Source of the DNA: Eulemur rufifrons
Taxonomy: Eukaryota > Chordata > Mammalia > Primates > Lemuridae
Reading direction: 5' to 3'
Assembly (NCBI RefSeq): GCF_041146395.1
Contig: NC_090995.1
Span: forward strand, 15,131,501 to 15,195,500
DNA length: 64,000 nucleotides
Under the pieces are notes generated by a model. That model was not told the DNA's origin and ran no database searches. It saw only the letters and a program-made list of their open reading frames with translations. Every line of letters starts with the position of its first letter. Position 1 is the first letter of the stretch. The position numbers and the translations under genes were made by a program. Positions 48,745-60,154 of this stretch are shown here, one piece after another.

Positions 48745-49310
48745 GAAAAAAAAAGTATGGAAAACCTATTTGAGGCAATTATTGAGGAAAACTTCCTGGT
48801 ATCACCAGAGATTCAGATATGTAAATACAACATGGTCATTGAACACCAGGAAGATCCATAGCAAATAGGACATCTCCAAGACACACAGTCATCCACCTGA
48901 CCAAACTCAAAACGAAGGAGAAAATTCTGTTAATACAAGCTGCAAGATGAAAGAAATAACTAACCTACAAAGGAAAACCCATCAGGCTAACAGCAGACTT
49001 CTCAGCAAAGATCTTACAAGCCAGAAGGGATTGGTACCCCCTTTTCAGTCTTCTTAAACAAAACAATTGCCATCCAAGAATGTTGTATCCTGCAAAACTA
49101 AGTTGCATAAATAATGGGAAAATAAAGACTTTTCCCAGGCAACCAAACACTAAGGATATTTGTCAATACTGGGCCTGCCCTGCAGGAAGTACTGCAAAGT
49201 GCATTATACATGGAACAGCACAATAGATACCCATCAGTGTAAAAATACCTAAAAGTTAAAGCTCACAACTCTCATAAAATAATAGCACAAGAGGGAAAAC
49301 AAAACAACAA
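48745..49310 (+). pseudogene. L1 ORF1 C-terminal-domain relic
   Basis: Reads as the end of an L1 ORF1 RNA-binding protein. In one frame from 48972 the text contains GKPIRLTADFSAKILQARRD and, a little further, NCHPRMLYPAKLSCI, the C-terminal domain of ORF1p. Upstream is a stop and decayed coiled-coil-side sequence ('GAGGCAATTATTGAGGAAAACTTCC'). It lies downstream of an ORF2 fragment in the same orientation, the reverse of the order within one L1, so at least two insertions are involved. Confidence 0.85.
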
Positions 49311-49559
49311 GGTGTGATGGGCAGGGACCAGAAAACCTGGCTGCCATTTTTCCTGGCGTGCTCGGCCGGGGACTTGGCCGTTGTGCTCTCTGGCCCAGAG
49401 CCAAGGAGGAAGCCCACGTGGCCGAGACCCCTCAAGTCAGGGCCGAGGACATGGCTTCCATGTTTCAGATTGGTTGAATACAGAGGATTAAGCAAGTAAG
49501 TGAATATATTGTGACCGATAAAAGCCAGGTTTATCACTATTGGAGAGGGGATTTATAAA
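49311..49559. other. Small GC-rich patch in LINE-rich DNA
   Basis: About 150 bp at 49318-49470 are GC-rich with CpGs (GTGCTCGGCCGGGGACTTGGC), in contrast to the AT-rich LINE text on both sides. I cannot place it in any family. Frames of 61 and 93 codons have no domain. Confidence 0.5.
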
Positions 49560-50965
49560 CATGAAAAGAGAGGAGAAATAAATCCTGCAGTGTTAGAGTG
49601 GAACTGGAAGTATCAGTATAAACTCAAGGTTTTTTTTTTAAGACAGACAATAGAGAGATTAGAGAGACAGATATAGATGACATTGATATAGATATTTGTA
49701 TGCATTTGCACATTCTTGGTTTGTAGATACCACTTTTCACTAAAAAGAACTAGAGCTCCTTAAAGAGTTAGCTGAGCTCAAAGCCGGAGCAGAAAAAGTC
49801 TAAGATGATCCTGAAACCATCTTGGTTTGTCAGAAAGTAAGGAAGCGCTTAAAAAAATATAAAGGAAGAGGACATGTCAAGAAGACAGAAGAGTCTCTTT
49901 GAAAGGACTCTCACTGGTCCAATATGAGACAATTAGAGCAAAAAAGTGAATAATGATAGTAAAGTATAAGCCAGTGGATAAAATTGATAACTTTGAGTTC
50001 ATGTTAATATAAATAGATAATGATTAAATAAATAAATGGGAGATAGTGAAAAAGTCTTCCTTGCAGTCAAATGTCAACTAATAAATATAGAAGGAATGAT
50101 GGAATGAGACAATAGCTCTTTGGCAGCAATGAAAAAAAATAATTTGTATCAGAAAAGCATCAGTAACAGACGCAAATACTAACGGGTAAAAGTCTAATTT
50201 AGAGGAACAGGTTACTTACATTGTCTCAAACATCTCTCCACAAATACTTAATTATCACTTATTTTTCAATATTAATAAGTACGAAATACTTCTACAGTGG
50301 AGGAAGCCTGTCGGAAACCACCTTAATCAAGTGATCAAAGTGTAACCACCGGAAATGGGGAAATTCGGCAATGTCCCTCCTAGCGTTACACACGGAAAAT
50401 AACGCGGCATCCTTTCTGTTGCTGTCCTGCCAAACATGCACAATCAGCCACGTGGAAACCTCAGACAAACCCCAACTGAGGGACATTCTACAAAGTGCCT
50501 GGCTTGTGCTCTTCAAAAACGTCAAGATCATGAAAGACAAGAGAACACTGAGGAATTTTCCAGACTGAAGGAGATTGAAGAGACACGACATTTAAATGCA
50601 GCACAGGATTCTCCACTGGATCCTGGATCTCTAAAATACATAATTAGAATAAAAAGTGCAATTCAAATGGAGTCTGTGGATTAGATGGTGCAATTATATC
50701 AATGCTAATTTCCTGATTTTCATTTTTGCACTGTTGTTATGGACTAGAATGCCCTTTTTTTTAAAGAAAATACACACTGAAATATGAAGCAGCAATGATT
50801 TCAAATGGTTAAGAAACAAATAATGGAGAAAGAAGGAGGCAGATAGGATAAAATGTTAATACTGGGGTAGCTGGGTCAGAAGCACGTGGGCATTTGTTGA
50901 GCTATGCTTGCAACTTTTCTGTAAGTATGAAATAATTCCCAAATAAAATATTTTCAAAAGGCACA
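49560..50965 (+). mobile_element. L1M-type LINE 3' end, long copy
   Basis: A long run of old L1M tail text: 'TTGGTTTGTAGATACCACTTTTCACTAAAAAG', 'GATCCTGAAACCATCTTGGTTTGTCAG', 'GAAAGACAAGAGAACACTGAGGAATTTTCC', 'GTTATGGACTAGAATGCCC', and the end 'CTTGCAACTTTTCTGTAAGTATGAAATAATTCCCAAATAAAATATTTTC'. No coding frame remains; frames of 65-99 codons at 50292-50684 are within the tail. Confidence 0.8.
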
Positions 50966-51179
50966 GTTTGTACTGAATATATTAAAAAAATATATTTTGA
51001 AAGCTTGCTAGCCAAATAAATGAAAAGACAATAAAAAGACTAGGAGTCTCATGAAATTACCATGGTTACCAGGATGGTTGTGTTTTGCACATCTACGCAT
51101 CTTGATGATGTTTCTGGCATCCGAAATGCATAGTCACGTGTGCAAAACTAAAGCATGCAAATTATTACACAGCATAAAG

Positions 51180-51360
51180 TGAAGAACACTGACCTAAAAA
51201 TTAGGAGTTCCAAGGCTTAAGTCTCAGATGACCCCCAGCAGAATGGCCTCAGGACAGTCATTGAACTCTCCTGAGCCGCAAGATTATTTAGTTACAAAGT
51301 GAGCGATTAAACCATAAAGTCCCTTAATTTCTAAAATTCCAGGGTTCCACGTCCTCTAAT
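51180..51360 (+). mobile_element. MIR-type SINE (MIR/MIR3-like)
   Basis: 'GAAGAACACTGACCTAAAAATTAGGAGTTCCAAGGCTTAAGTC', 'GGACAGTCATTGAACTCTCCTGAGCC', 'AGTCCCTTAATTTCTAAAATTCC' follow the order of a MIR-like SINE. Confidence 0.7.
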
Positions 51361-51800
51361 TCATCGTTTAAATCAAATTACGAGTATCTTAAATATCGAC
51401 GGAGTATTTAGCTAAGCGTGACTCCATCATCAAAGCTGGTTGGATTTTGATGACTTTAGGGTGATCTTAAGTTTATTTGACAAAATGAAACAAATCTGTA
51501 ACTACTTCCGTCTGTAAATGTACATATTTGGTTGTTTTAGAATAAGAATTCCTCCTCCTTTCTCAACACACCCTGGAAGACTCTCGCCTTCAATCGAATT
51601 CCAATGATGGCCCAAATCAAGTCTCTGAAGACGTGATTAACACTCTAGTCACATTTTCCTTCTTAACTCTTTGGTGTAACCGGTGCTCACTTAGCATAGC
51701 TGATTAGGAGAGCACACTAACACGCTCATGGAGTCATCATTCAAATGACAGTGCCCCCTCAGTCTTGCCAGATATCTGACATACACTTATCATTGGTCAC
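51361..51800. promoter_or_regulatory. Candidate conserved non-coding block
   Basis: Balanced single-copy text with 'TATTTAGCTAAGCGTGACTCC', 'GAAGACGTGATTAACAC', 'TTAGCATAGCTGATTAGGAG', 'CAAATGACAGTGCCCCC'. Includes homeodomain- and MEIS-like words (TGACAG). No repeat is recognised. Inference only. Confidence 0.3.
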
Positions 51801-53399
51801 AAGGTCAGTTGAGTGATCGTACGGGGATATATCTTTGCAAATTCATCACCGATAGAAAAATAATTCACCAAGCACCTCCAATCCACAATAGGCTAGCCAC
51901 ATCACTTCTCCGTATGAACACAGGACATCCAATTAAGTTTCCGGTGCTCTCAGCATATGCTATTAATCTCAAAGTCCTCCTCTTTGATTTGAGACTCTGC
52001 TACAATGTTACTTCTCTGCTACAATGTTACATCCCTGCCACTACTAGCGTGCCCTTCTGTGATTAATACCTCCTGACTTTTGTTACTCTTTTGAGAAGAA
52101 TTGGAGGGGGCATAAAACCTAAAACGCATGCATTTCCAGTTCTTCCAAACTCATAACCTAGAAAAAGACACGCACCTCTTTTAATGCCCCCGTGTTATGG
52201 TGCAGACGTCCAAAACGCACGAGAGGCTGCTATGAAGTAAATCTCTCTCTAATGGATGACGATAGGGATATTTTCATCAGGTTTTTACAAGGACGGTAAC
52301 TTACACAAAGCTACATTTTTAAATGAGATGTTGACGTGGTCAAAAATATATTTTAAAACTGACCAGCCAAAGAAATGACGCAGAAACAAACATTTGTTGT
52401 GACATTTAGAGATTCTCTTCTGAATCTCTAAAAAAACCTTGCACAGAAGGGATGCATTTCTAAAGGAAGCCACGTTCTGGAAACATGTAGGACCCTCCGG
52501 TGAACAGAGGGTGGCTCTGTGAGTGGTTTTATGGGATGGCAGCGTGCTTAGGTTCTCACTCTGTCAGGAAAAAAAGCGAAGAGATGAGCATGCAAGAGAA
52601 GGAAGATCTCATTCTGCTGGAAGATGACATTAACCTACGAGCGAGACTGCCCCTTGCTCAGCTCTTTCAGAGCCTGTGGCGGGGCAGCCCTGCTGACCTG
52701 GTAGGACTGAATATGAATGATCAATGTGCCTATTTGCAATAAAACTCTCTGCACAGATCTAGACCCTCAGCCTTTATTCACTCATGCAGATAATAACGGC
52801 AGTTCAAGGCACTTGCCCATAACTCCAAGCTTCATTAAACACAGGGAATGTCACCAAAAGTCCCTTGAACCGTCTTTCTGCTGCTAGGCAGGGGCAAATT
52901 GGAAATTCCGGGGAAGTGGAATTTACAGTGTTAATAAAATAAGGATTTGTATAATCCCTGTGCTTTATTTTGAAAGTCTTTCTTGAGCTTCTAGCGGTAA
53001 AATGCACCAATTCAGTGGTGAGCAGAGTTACGAAATTTGAACAATGGATATCGTGTGTCTGGGGGCAGATTCTGCTTCGGAGAAAATATGTCAACGGGAT
53101 TTTTCAAGTCTGGGGCTGGGAATGGGGTGTGGCCACCTCCTCCTCCTCATTCACTATCGACACAGCTAGCGTCGGGCTGGTGTCTCCAAGGGTTAGAGGT
53201 TGGGGAGGAATGGTGGGGTGTGGACTTGGAAAGGGGGTCCCTCTGTGGGCCACTGAGGCATGGAGTCTGCCTGCTCTCCACGCTTTAAAGAGTGTGAAAG
53301 TTTGGTTACCCATTTTCTCAGGCAAAACATGTTAACAGGGCACTGGTGTTGGAGGAAAACGTCAGCTGTAAAAGTTCTAATAAGAGATGTTCATTTTTT
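51801..53399. other. Single-copy DNA with one open frame ending at AATAAA
   Basis: An 80-codon frame at 52500-52742 ends in a stop that lies inside AATAAA (52738-52743). It has an acidic middle (EKEDLILLEDD) but no recognised domain. Near-identical short repeats 'CTCTGCTACAATGTTAC' lie back to back at about 51995-52030. No gene is supported. A 121-codon frame at 52970-53335 crosses a G-rich stretch. Confidence 0.4.
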
Positions 53400-53574
53400 T
53401 GTTTTTTTTAAGGACACAAGTCTTGCTCTGTTGCCCAAGCTGGAGCATAGGGGTGTGATCACAGCTCACTGCAGCCTGGAACTCCTGGGCTCAAGTGATC
53501 CTTCCACTCCTGCCTCCCAGAGAGCTGGGACTACAGGCACAGCCCACCACGCCTGGCTAATTTTTTAAAAATTT
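53400..53574 (-). mobile_element. Old AluJ-like element, distal half (split by a younger Alu)
   Basis: 'GTTTTTTTTAAGGACACAAGTCTTGCTCTGTTGCCCAAGCTGGAGC' and 'GTGATCACAGCTCACTGCAGCCTGGAACTCCTGGGC' match the classic primate Alu complement, with AluJ-like divergence. The element is interrupted after 'CTGGCTAATTTTTT' and continues at 53913-54035. Confidence 0.9.
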
Positions 53575-53575
53575 G

Positions 53576-53912
53576 GGCCGGGCGCGGTGGCTCATGCCTG
53601 TCATCCTAGCACTCTGGGAGGCCGAGGCAGGTGGATTGTTTGAGCTCAGGAGTTCGAGACCAGCCTGAGCAAGAGCGAGACCCCATCTCTACTAAAAAAA
53701 TAGAAAGCAATTAGCTGGACAACTAAAAATATATAGAGAAAAATTTAGCCGGGCATGGTGGCACATGCCTGTAGTCCCAGCTACTCGGGAGGCTGAGGCA
53801 GGAGGATCGCTTGAGCCCAGGAGTTGGAGGTTGCTGTGAGTGAGGCTGACGCCACGGCACTCTAGCCGGGGCAACAGAGTGAGACTCTGTCTCAAAAAAA
53901 AAAAAAAAAAAA
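53576..53912 (+). mobile_element. Strepsirrhine-type Alu nested in AluJ
   Basis: Full-length Alu inserted in the T-rich linker of an older, oppositely oriented Alu. The A-tail joins the poly-T side of the host element. Clear relative age: host first, then this insertion. Confidence 0.96.
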
Positions 53913-54035
53913 TTTTTTGGTAGAGAGGAGTCTCACTATGTTGCTCAGGTTGGCCTCAAACTCCTGGCCTCCAGTGATGCTCCTACTCAGCCTTCCAAAG
54001 CGCTGGGATTACAGGTGTGAGAACTGTACCTGGCT
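53913..54035 (-). mobile_element. Old AluJ-like element, proximal half
   Basis: Continues the interrupted element: 'GGTAGAGAGGAGTCTCACTATGTTGCTCAGGTTGGCCTCAAACTCC' to 'GTGTGAGAACTGTACCTGGCTTGG'. Confidence 0.9.
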
Positions 54036-55959
54036 TGGATGCTTTTCTTAAGACACAGTCCCCCATACGTCCTGCCTCCTTACTCAGCCTCCTCACGTGA
54101 ACTTAGCGCTCGACTACACACCTTTGGCACCACTCCTACGTCACCCCAGTATGTATAACAGCTTCCCTAGCAAGTTAGAACATCCACTTACTTTCTTTTA
54201 TAATCCTCTCCCTTCAAACCAGACTTTTTACAACTCAATTTTTTTTTTTTCATGAATAACCCTACAATGATTTCAAACTCACAAGAAAATGGAGTTTCAG
54301 ATGACAAAATAATCCAAGTCACAGTTTGGATTCCTTGAAGAGCAACCAAATGGTCATTTCTGAATAATAATTGGTATCCATATTTCAATTCTTAGGCGGT
54401 ATCAATGAAAAAAATTAAAAACAATGCACAAAGCTGAAATCGTCCTGTGCAATGAGTAAACACAAAAAAAAAACTTAGATAAACTAAGCCCAGACTAAAA
54501 CAACTTTGCTCAATCTTTTGGAAATATTTTTTTCCTACTTTGACCCATAAAGTCCAAGGTACGCAGACCTGGCCACGTGAAACATGATAGACCAGTATTG
54601 TTTTGTGCTAATTCACTGCTAAATGTTAAGAAAATGGGCTACCAGCTTCCTGCCCACTCAAAAATTGATCAGCAGGCAAACCACACACAGCGGTGGTCCA
54701 CAGGGCAACCAGCTTTGCAAAAACCAGCTTTCCCTTCTGAATCCCTCACAAACCTTAAAACTCTACGCACACATCTGTTCGTGCAAAAGCCGGACACTCT
54801 TCTATGCCGGCAAGTTACACTGCAACAATGTTGCTTGGTAATGGAAATGTGGAAAAAAATCGAAAAATTGGGGGCATACTGGGGTATCCGTGGTAATGAA
54901 ATAAAATACGGAGAAAGATTATTTCCACGGTATCCCCTGGAAAATACGTCATGCAAAGAATCACTGAAGGACCTGAATATGATTGGCCCAAAGGAAAAGC
55001 TAAGGAAAGATATTAAAGTTACACTCAAACATCTACATGTGGGGAATGTAGATTTGGTCTTTGTCTAAAGGTGAGAAATGGGATTGCTGGATGCAAGTTG
55101 TAAAGTGGTCGATTTTGTCTCAACTTTTAAAAAAAGAAGAACTTTCTGAGCACATCAGGAATGGCTCGTTCGGGACCTGACCTGCTTCCTGTGACAATCC
55201 GTGAGAGATGGTTTGTGAGAAGACGTTAGTGACCTAAGTGCGAGATTATCCCCAGATGATTTAAAAAAATACATCTCTAACTTTGAGAATTTTATAATTC
55301 TTTAACTTGGGTGCTAAGAAACTTTTTAAAGTCAACAAACAAGAAATGTCATTTGCATCTACTTCTTCCTCTAACGTCACCTTCAATGCTCCTGGTTTGC
55401 TGTTTTCATCTGGGAATATGTTCCCCTTCTCACCAGAAAAATGAAATAAAGTTTAATTTTGTTTAAAGAAACTTTTTTTAAAAATCAAGAAATGACGGTG
55501 CGCTATCCCATAATAGGATTCCAGAAACTTCTTGTGGCTTTAAGATGTTCAGTTTTGAAGGTGTGGTGTTTCTTGTCTGTTTGGAACAGGTTGGGCTGTG
55601 TCTAAGTAGTTCCAAATAAAAATCCCATTGTTCCCATTTTAAAGCTCAGAGATAAGGTATTCATGATATCTCTTCCTCCTCCCTCCCCCAGTCCTGCAAG
55701 GCCTGAGAAGTTTCTTCCCAACACCAGCCATTCAAACGGAAAGACGACTAAGCTATTCAAAACTCCCCCCCAGGCACTCGGGCTTTGTGTCATTGTCCAG
55801 CTGTATAATACTCTGGTGGATTCTGTGCTTCAAGCTGTTCAGATACACCTCCCACCAGCCGGAACACACGCCTTGTAGCAGGATAGTCTCCTTCATTTTT
55901 AGTCTGGGCAATTCAGGGTTCGTTGTGTTTTATTTTAGACTCTCTATTGTATCCTTCCC
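54036..55959. other. Single-copy DNA with a 163-codon unassigned frame
   Basis: The frame at 54577-55068 (plus, MKHDRPVLFC...) is the longest in the window outside Alu, minisatellite and GC-rich artefacts. It shows no motif I know, no codon pattern I can defend, and no promoter or splice context. A minus frame of 119 codons overlaps it. Around 55100-55560 the DNA is AT-rich with no recognised repeat. Confidence 0.4.
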
Positions 55960-56136
55960 CTCCCAGTATTGGTATTTATTTCAGTATATTTCTACCAGAA
56001 TATAAATGCCTAGGGATGAAATTTTTCATATGTAGCATGTAGGAACCATTTATGTCTTTCTTACTCTTTTTGCATTTTCCACGGCACTTGGCACAATGTC
56101 TTGTGCATAATAGCCATTCAACCAAGGTTTGCGAAA
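55960..56136 (+). mobile_element. L2-like 3' end (probable)
   Basis: 'CAGAATATAAATGCCTAGGG', 'TTTGCATTTTCCACGGCACTTGGCACAATGTCTTGTGCATAATAGCCATTCAACCAAGG' follow the common L2 3' end order. Confidence 0.6.
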
Positions 56137-56382
56137 TTCAATTAGTCTTTTTTTCCGGCCCAAGTAAGTGTTGCCTAGAAAAGTAAAACAATGCCAAAAT
56201 GATGACATTTATAAAATATCATGCACTAAAATATTTTGATTCTTTTCAACCATTTCAACAGTGTTTGATCAATTTGCTATATTCATCTATTAAGACATTT
56301 AAAGTACACCTGATCACCTACCATGTAACATCAACAACCTTAATTTTCTGGAATGAAAGAGGAAAGAATAAAATCGATTTTT

Positions 56383-56722
<340 letters not shown>

Positions 56723-56736
56723 TAAGATCGATTTTT

Positions 56737-57644
56737 AAGCAACTTCATGATTCTTCTATGGGCTCTGCAGGGGCTGCTGGAGAGTGTGGAAGGACAATGG
56801 CCTCCTCTCTTTCTCTAGAGCTCGGCAGACCCTGGCTACCTCCAGCTTTGCAGCCTGAGTTTCTGCTCTGCTGGAATTTGCCCAGTTGGGTAACAGATGA
56901 CAATGATGTATTGAGGATATTTATTGCTACTGCTCAGGTTTCCGTCTAGAGAAGGGAATTTCCACTCTATCGTCCAAGGAGCCAAGCATGGAAGGAGAAC
57001 TTCAGCCTTCCCCCAGTTCCCTCCTTTCATCAGAAGAGTGACTGATTTAATTGATGAATTTGAGAGTCATAATTGAGCACATTTGTTTCAGAATCTTCTA
57101 AGTCCCTCTCCTTAAGAGCCAGCTTGGCCGCAGGACGCAAGCTTTTGGGGCCATTTCTCCCATGTGGCACCTTAGCAGGTCTAGTCTCGCTCCTACAAGG
57201 TGGAGTTTGCAGTTCTGGGAGAAAGGATAGGTTCAAACTAGGCGATACATTAGCAAGCCCTCTCTGGCCATAAATCCAAAGCAGTATTCACTAATTTAAG
57301 CTGTTGTGAGGAATAAGGATTTCTATTTGTCTGATTCCTATGTCCTGTGTCTGAGATGTTTCAAAATTTGCAAGGAGAAAGATATGAACAGAATAGAAAA
57401 AGTTTCCATTTCTAAGCTCATGGATTAAAGAACTATAATATGAGCCATATTATGGAATTATATCAGCTTAAAAACCAACATAGAAAATTATTAGGTAATT
57501 TAGCTTCCAAGTTTTCAACATTAAAATAATCTGTGTTCCATTTTTATACTGTGCTCCTTTTTGTAAAACATAAAAATTTGAACCATTACTGCTAAATTTG
57601 GTGTCACTTTCTCATGAAGGAAATTTGTATCACTCAGTACATTA
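56737..57644. other. Single-copy DNA
   Basis: GC-balanced near 56760-57250, then AT-rich. Frames of 60-70 codons have no domain. No gene or known repeat. Confidence 0.45.
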
Positions 57645-57658
57645 CATATATATGTGCG

Positions 57659-57710
<52 letters not shown>

Positions 57711-57719
57711 CACACACAT
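57645..57719. repeat. Compound (TA)n(CA)n microsatellite
   Basis: TA units run into about ten CA units, then TA again and CA again. Long alternating purine-pyrimidine DNA of this kind is prone to Z-DNA or cruciform structure and to length change. Confidence 0.97.
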
Positions 57720-57889
57720 AAACTTATAACTTGGGGCTTTGGACAGCAGAGTAGGTTTATCAGTTTATTTCAATCTCATAACAAATATTAATTCTCTTGC
57801 TATAGGTTACACTATTCCCAGACACACCACATCTGAAACATAACCACATACTTTCAACTATGGTCTTAATCATTATCTCAGTATTTATT

Positions 57890-58095
57890 ATTATATGGTT
57901 TTCAAAACATTTTCACTTGTATTCTTTTATTCAATCTTTCAATAACTCCATAAATTGGGCAGGACAAATAGTTTTATGCGTATTTTAATGGAGAAAAAGC
58001 TCACACGGAGAGATGATGTGACTTCCCCAAGTTACTCAGCCAGTTGTGAAAAAGTTGATACTGATACCCAAGTGTCCTGCCTCCTGATTCTACAC
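57890..58095 (-). mobile_element. MIR SINE (probable)
   Basis: Complement of MIR: 'CTTTCAATAACTCCATAAATTGGGCAGG', 'GGAGAAAAAGCTCACACGGAGAGATGATGTGACTTCCCCAAG', 'GTCCTGCCTCCTGATTC'. Confidence 0.75.
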
Positions 58096-58271
58096 AATTT
58101 TTATACCTATTATGTTCTCACTCCATTATATACTTATAAAGGCAGCATTAAGTTTGGCTTCCCAGAGCATAGTATTCAATGTAAGTAAAAATAGTTGTTG
58201 AGTATCTAGCATGTGTTCTAAATAATACTAAAAAAAATAGTAATAATAATAATAGAAGGCTCTAAATGTGT

Positions 58272-58322
58272 TAAATAGATGGATAGATGAATGGGTGATT
58301 GGATGGATGGATAAATAGATGC
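58272..58322. repeat. Degenerate (GGAT)n microsatellite
   Basis: Imperfect GATG/GGAT units, for example TGGATGGATGG, with several substitutions. Confidence 0.85.
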
Positions 58323-58779
58323 ATATTTGATAGTCATAAAGATGGAAGACTAAGAAGTGATTCCTTGGAAGAACAAACGTTAATAGTACAGAAATATTTA
58401 AAGAGCACATGTTGATATGTGCTATAATAGAGACACATACATCATGCCAAGGAGAACAGATGACAGAACAATTCACGGCATCACATTTTAAGATTTTTCT
58501 ACAAATGTTGCCCTGTAGACCTACCATTACATTCTTCATGTTGTAAAGAAAAGAATTGGAAGTAATGAAGCATGAATGGCCCATTGTAGGAATTTTTTAA
58601 AGACAGTTACCTTAGAATACATGGAAATCAACAAAGAATCTAGGACTCTCAAACCCCAGGGAACTCACATGAAAAACCCAGCCCCGGACATGTTTATGAG
58701 AGCAGTGACATCCAGATGGGGTGGAGGGCAGAGGGGAGACGCACGATGTCACGTACGTGTCTATTTAGCAGATAGACAA
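58323..58779. other. Single-copy AT-rich DNA
   Basis: No gene or known repeat. A 118-codon minus frame at 58228-58584 overlaps simple sequence and has no domain. Confidence 0.45.
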
Positions 58780-59400
58780 AGCATTGAGCCAAGGCATTAA
58801 CCAGACACATTTTTAACCTTGACATGAGTTGCTGATGAAATGGCCCTTAAGGATAAACAGCACAATTGGCCCTATTTTGACCTGCGTCAGCAGGGGCTTT
58901 GAGCAGGGGGTCTTTGGAATTCTGTCATGCAAATGCCCCCTTGAACAAGAACTGAAACACATTGTTCCCGTTGCTAAACCAGGGCTGGGCGTCAGTAACG
59001 GCCACAAGGGAACTTGGCAGAGGATCTCTCAGGAGTGGTGGCTGTCAGGGGGATTTATCCGAGTAAAAGGAAACCATAGTGGCAAAGATAACGCATGAAC
59101 CCAAAACACGCTGGCACTTTCATCGAATATGCCGCTTCGGGAAAAAGCACAGCCGGGACCCCAACACCTGCCGGACTAATGGACTCTGAAATGTTGTTTC
59201 AGAATTAATCAAGTCATTTAAAATCATGGCAGCAGTCGCCATTCGCTACTCCTGTGCGTAAATGTGCTGATCCCGATACTAATCCATGTCGGGTGACTTG
59301 AGCAATATATCACCGTAATTGCCGTTTTAGGGCTGCAAATTGGAGCTAAAATAACCAGATGCAAAAGAGATGGCCGTATCCGACTCTCGAGATGGATCTT
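58780..59400. promoter_or_regulatory. Candidate conserved non-coding block (two parts)
   Basis: Part one (58780-59080) has 'AACCTTGACATGAGTTGC', 'CTTAAGGATAAACAGCACAATTGG' and 'GTCATGCAAATGCCCCC', an octamer-type ATGCAAAT. Part two (59195-59400) has 'GAATTAATCAAGTCATTTAAAATCATGG' and 'CACCGTAATTGCCG'. The mixed composition, lack of repeats and many factor-like words suggest an enhancer region. Not verified. Confidence 0.4.
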
Positions 59401-60154
59401 CAAAGTTCAAGGAGAGTTCAAGCATGGAGGAGGCAATAGAAAGGGGTCAAGTGGAAGGGGATTGTTCATGTTCGGGAGGAATTAACTTTACAAATATATT
59501 GTTTCTGAGGTGGTAATTGTCCCCTCTCATACTTATTCATACCTCATTGGCTCTTTGCATTCTTCTCAAGCATTTAATGAAATGAATTTGATTTTGACAA
59601 AATATTCTATTCCAAAATCGCCATTAATTTTCAAGATTTTTTTATTCTCCTCTAAATTATCTGCTTTTAAAGGGGTAGAGACTGGCACTGAAAAATCTCG
59701 TGTTTCCCTAGGTAATCGTCTGGCAAGAATTCAGTCAGCTCAGATATTTCCTTGCTAGCTCAGTAAGGGAAATAACTGAACTGAAAAAAAAAAAAAAAGT
59801 CACCAACATCCCAAAGATCCCGAACTCGGAAGGCCGGGACAGAATTCTGTCCCACGTGAGTGAGACTACGGCAGTTCTCCAGCTTATCTGTCGCAGTTTC
59901 TCACTTAGGGGATTGTAAAATTATGTAAATGAGAGATCACTGCATAGTTATTTGTTTGTATGACATTGAGACAGATTTGGAAAACTGGGAGGAGGAGAGT
60001 GTACCTGCGACTACTTGCGTATCAAAGTTGCTAAAAATGCCACTGTTAAGTGCTGCTTTGATTGAGTCATCATTCCTTAATATTTTTATAAAACAAATCA
60101 CCCTAAAAAGGAAGTACAATGTACTGCCTCTCTTTCAAAATCCAAATTTGTTAA
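59401..60154. other. Single-copy DNA
   Basis: No gene or recognised repeat. An A15 tract lies at 59785-59799. Frames of 76-82 codons have no domain. Confidence 0.45.
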
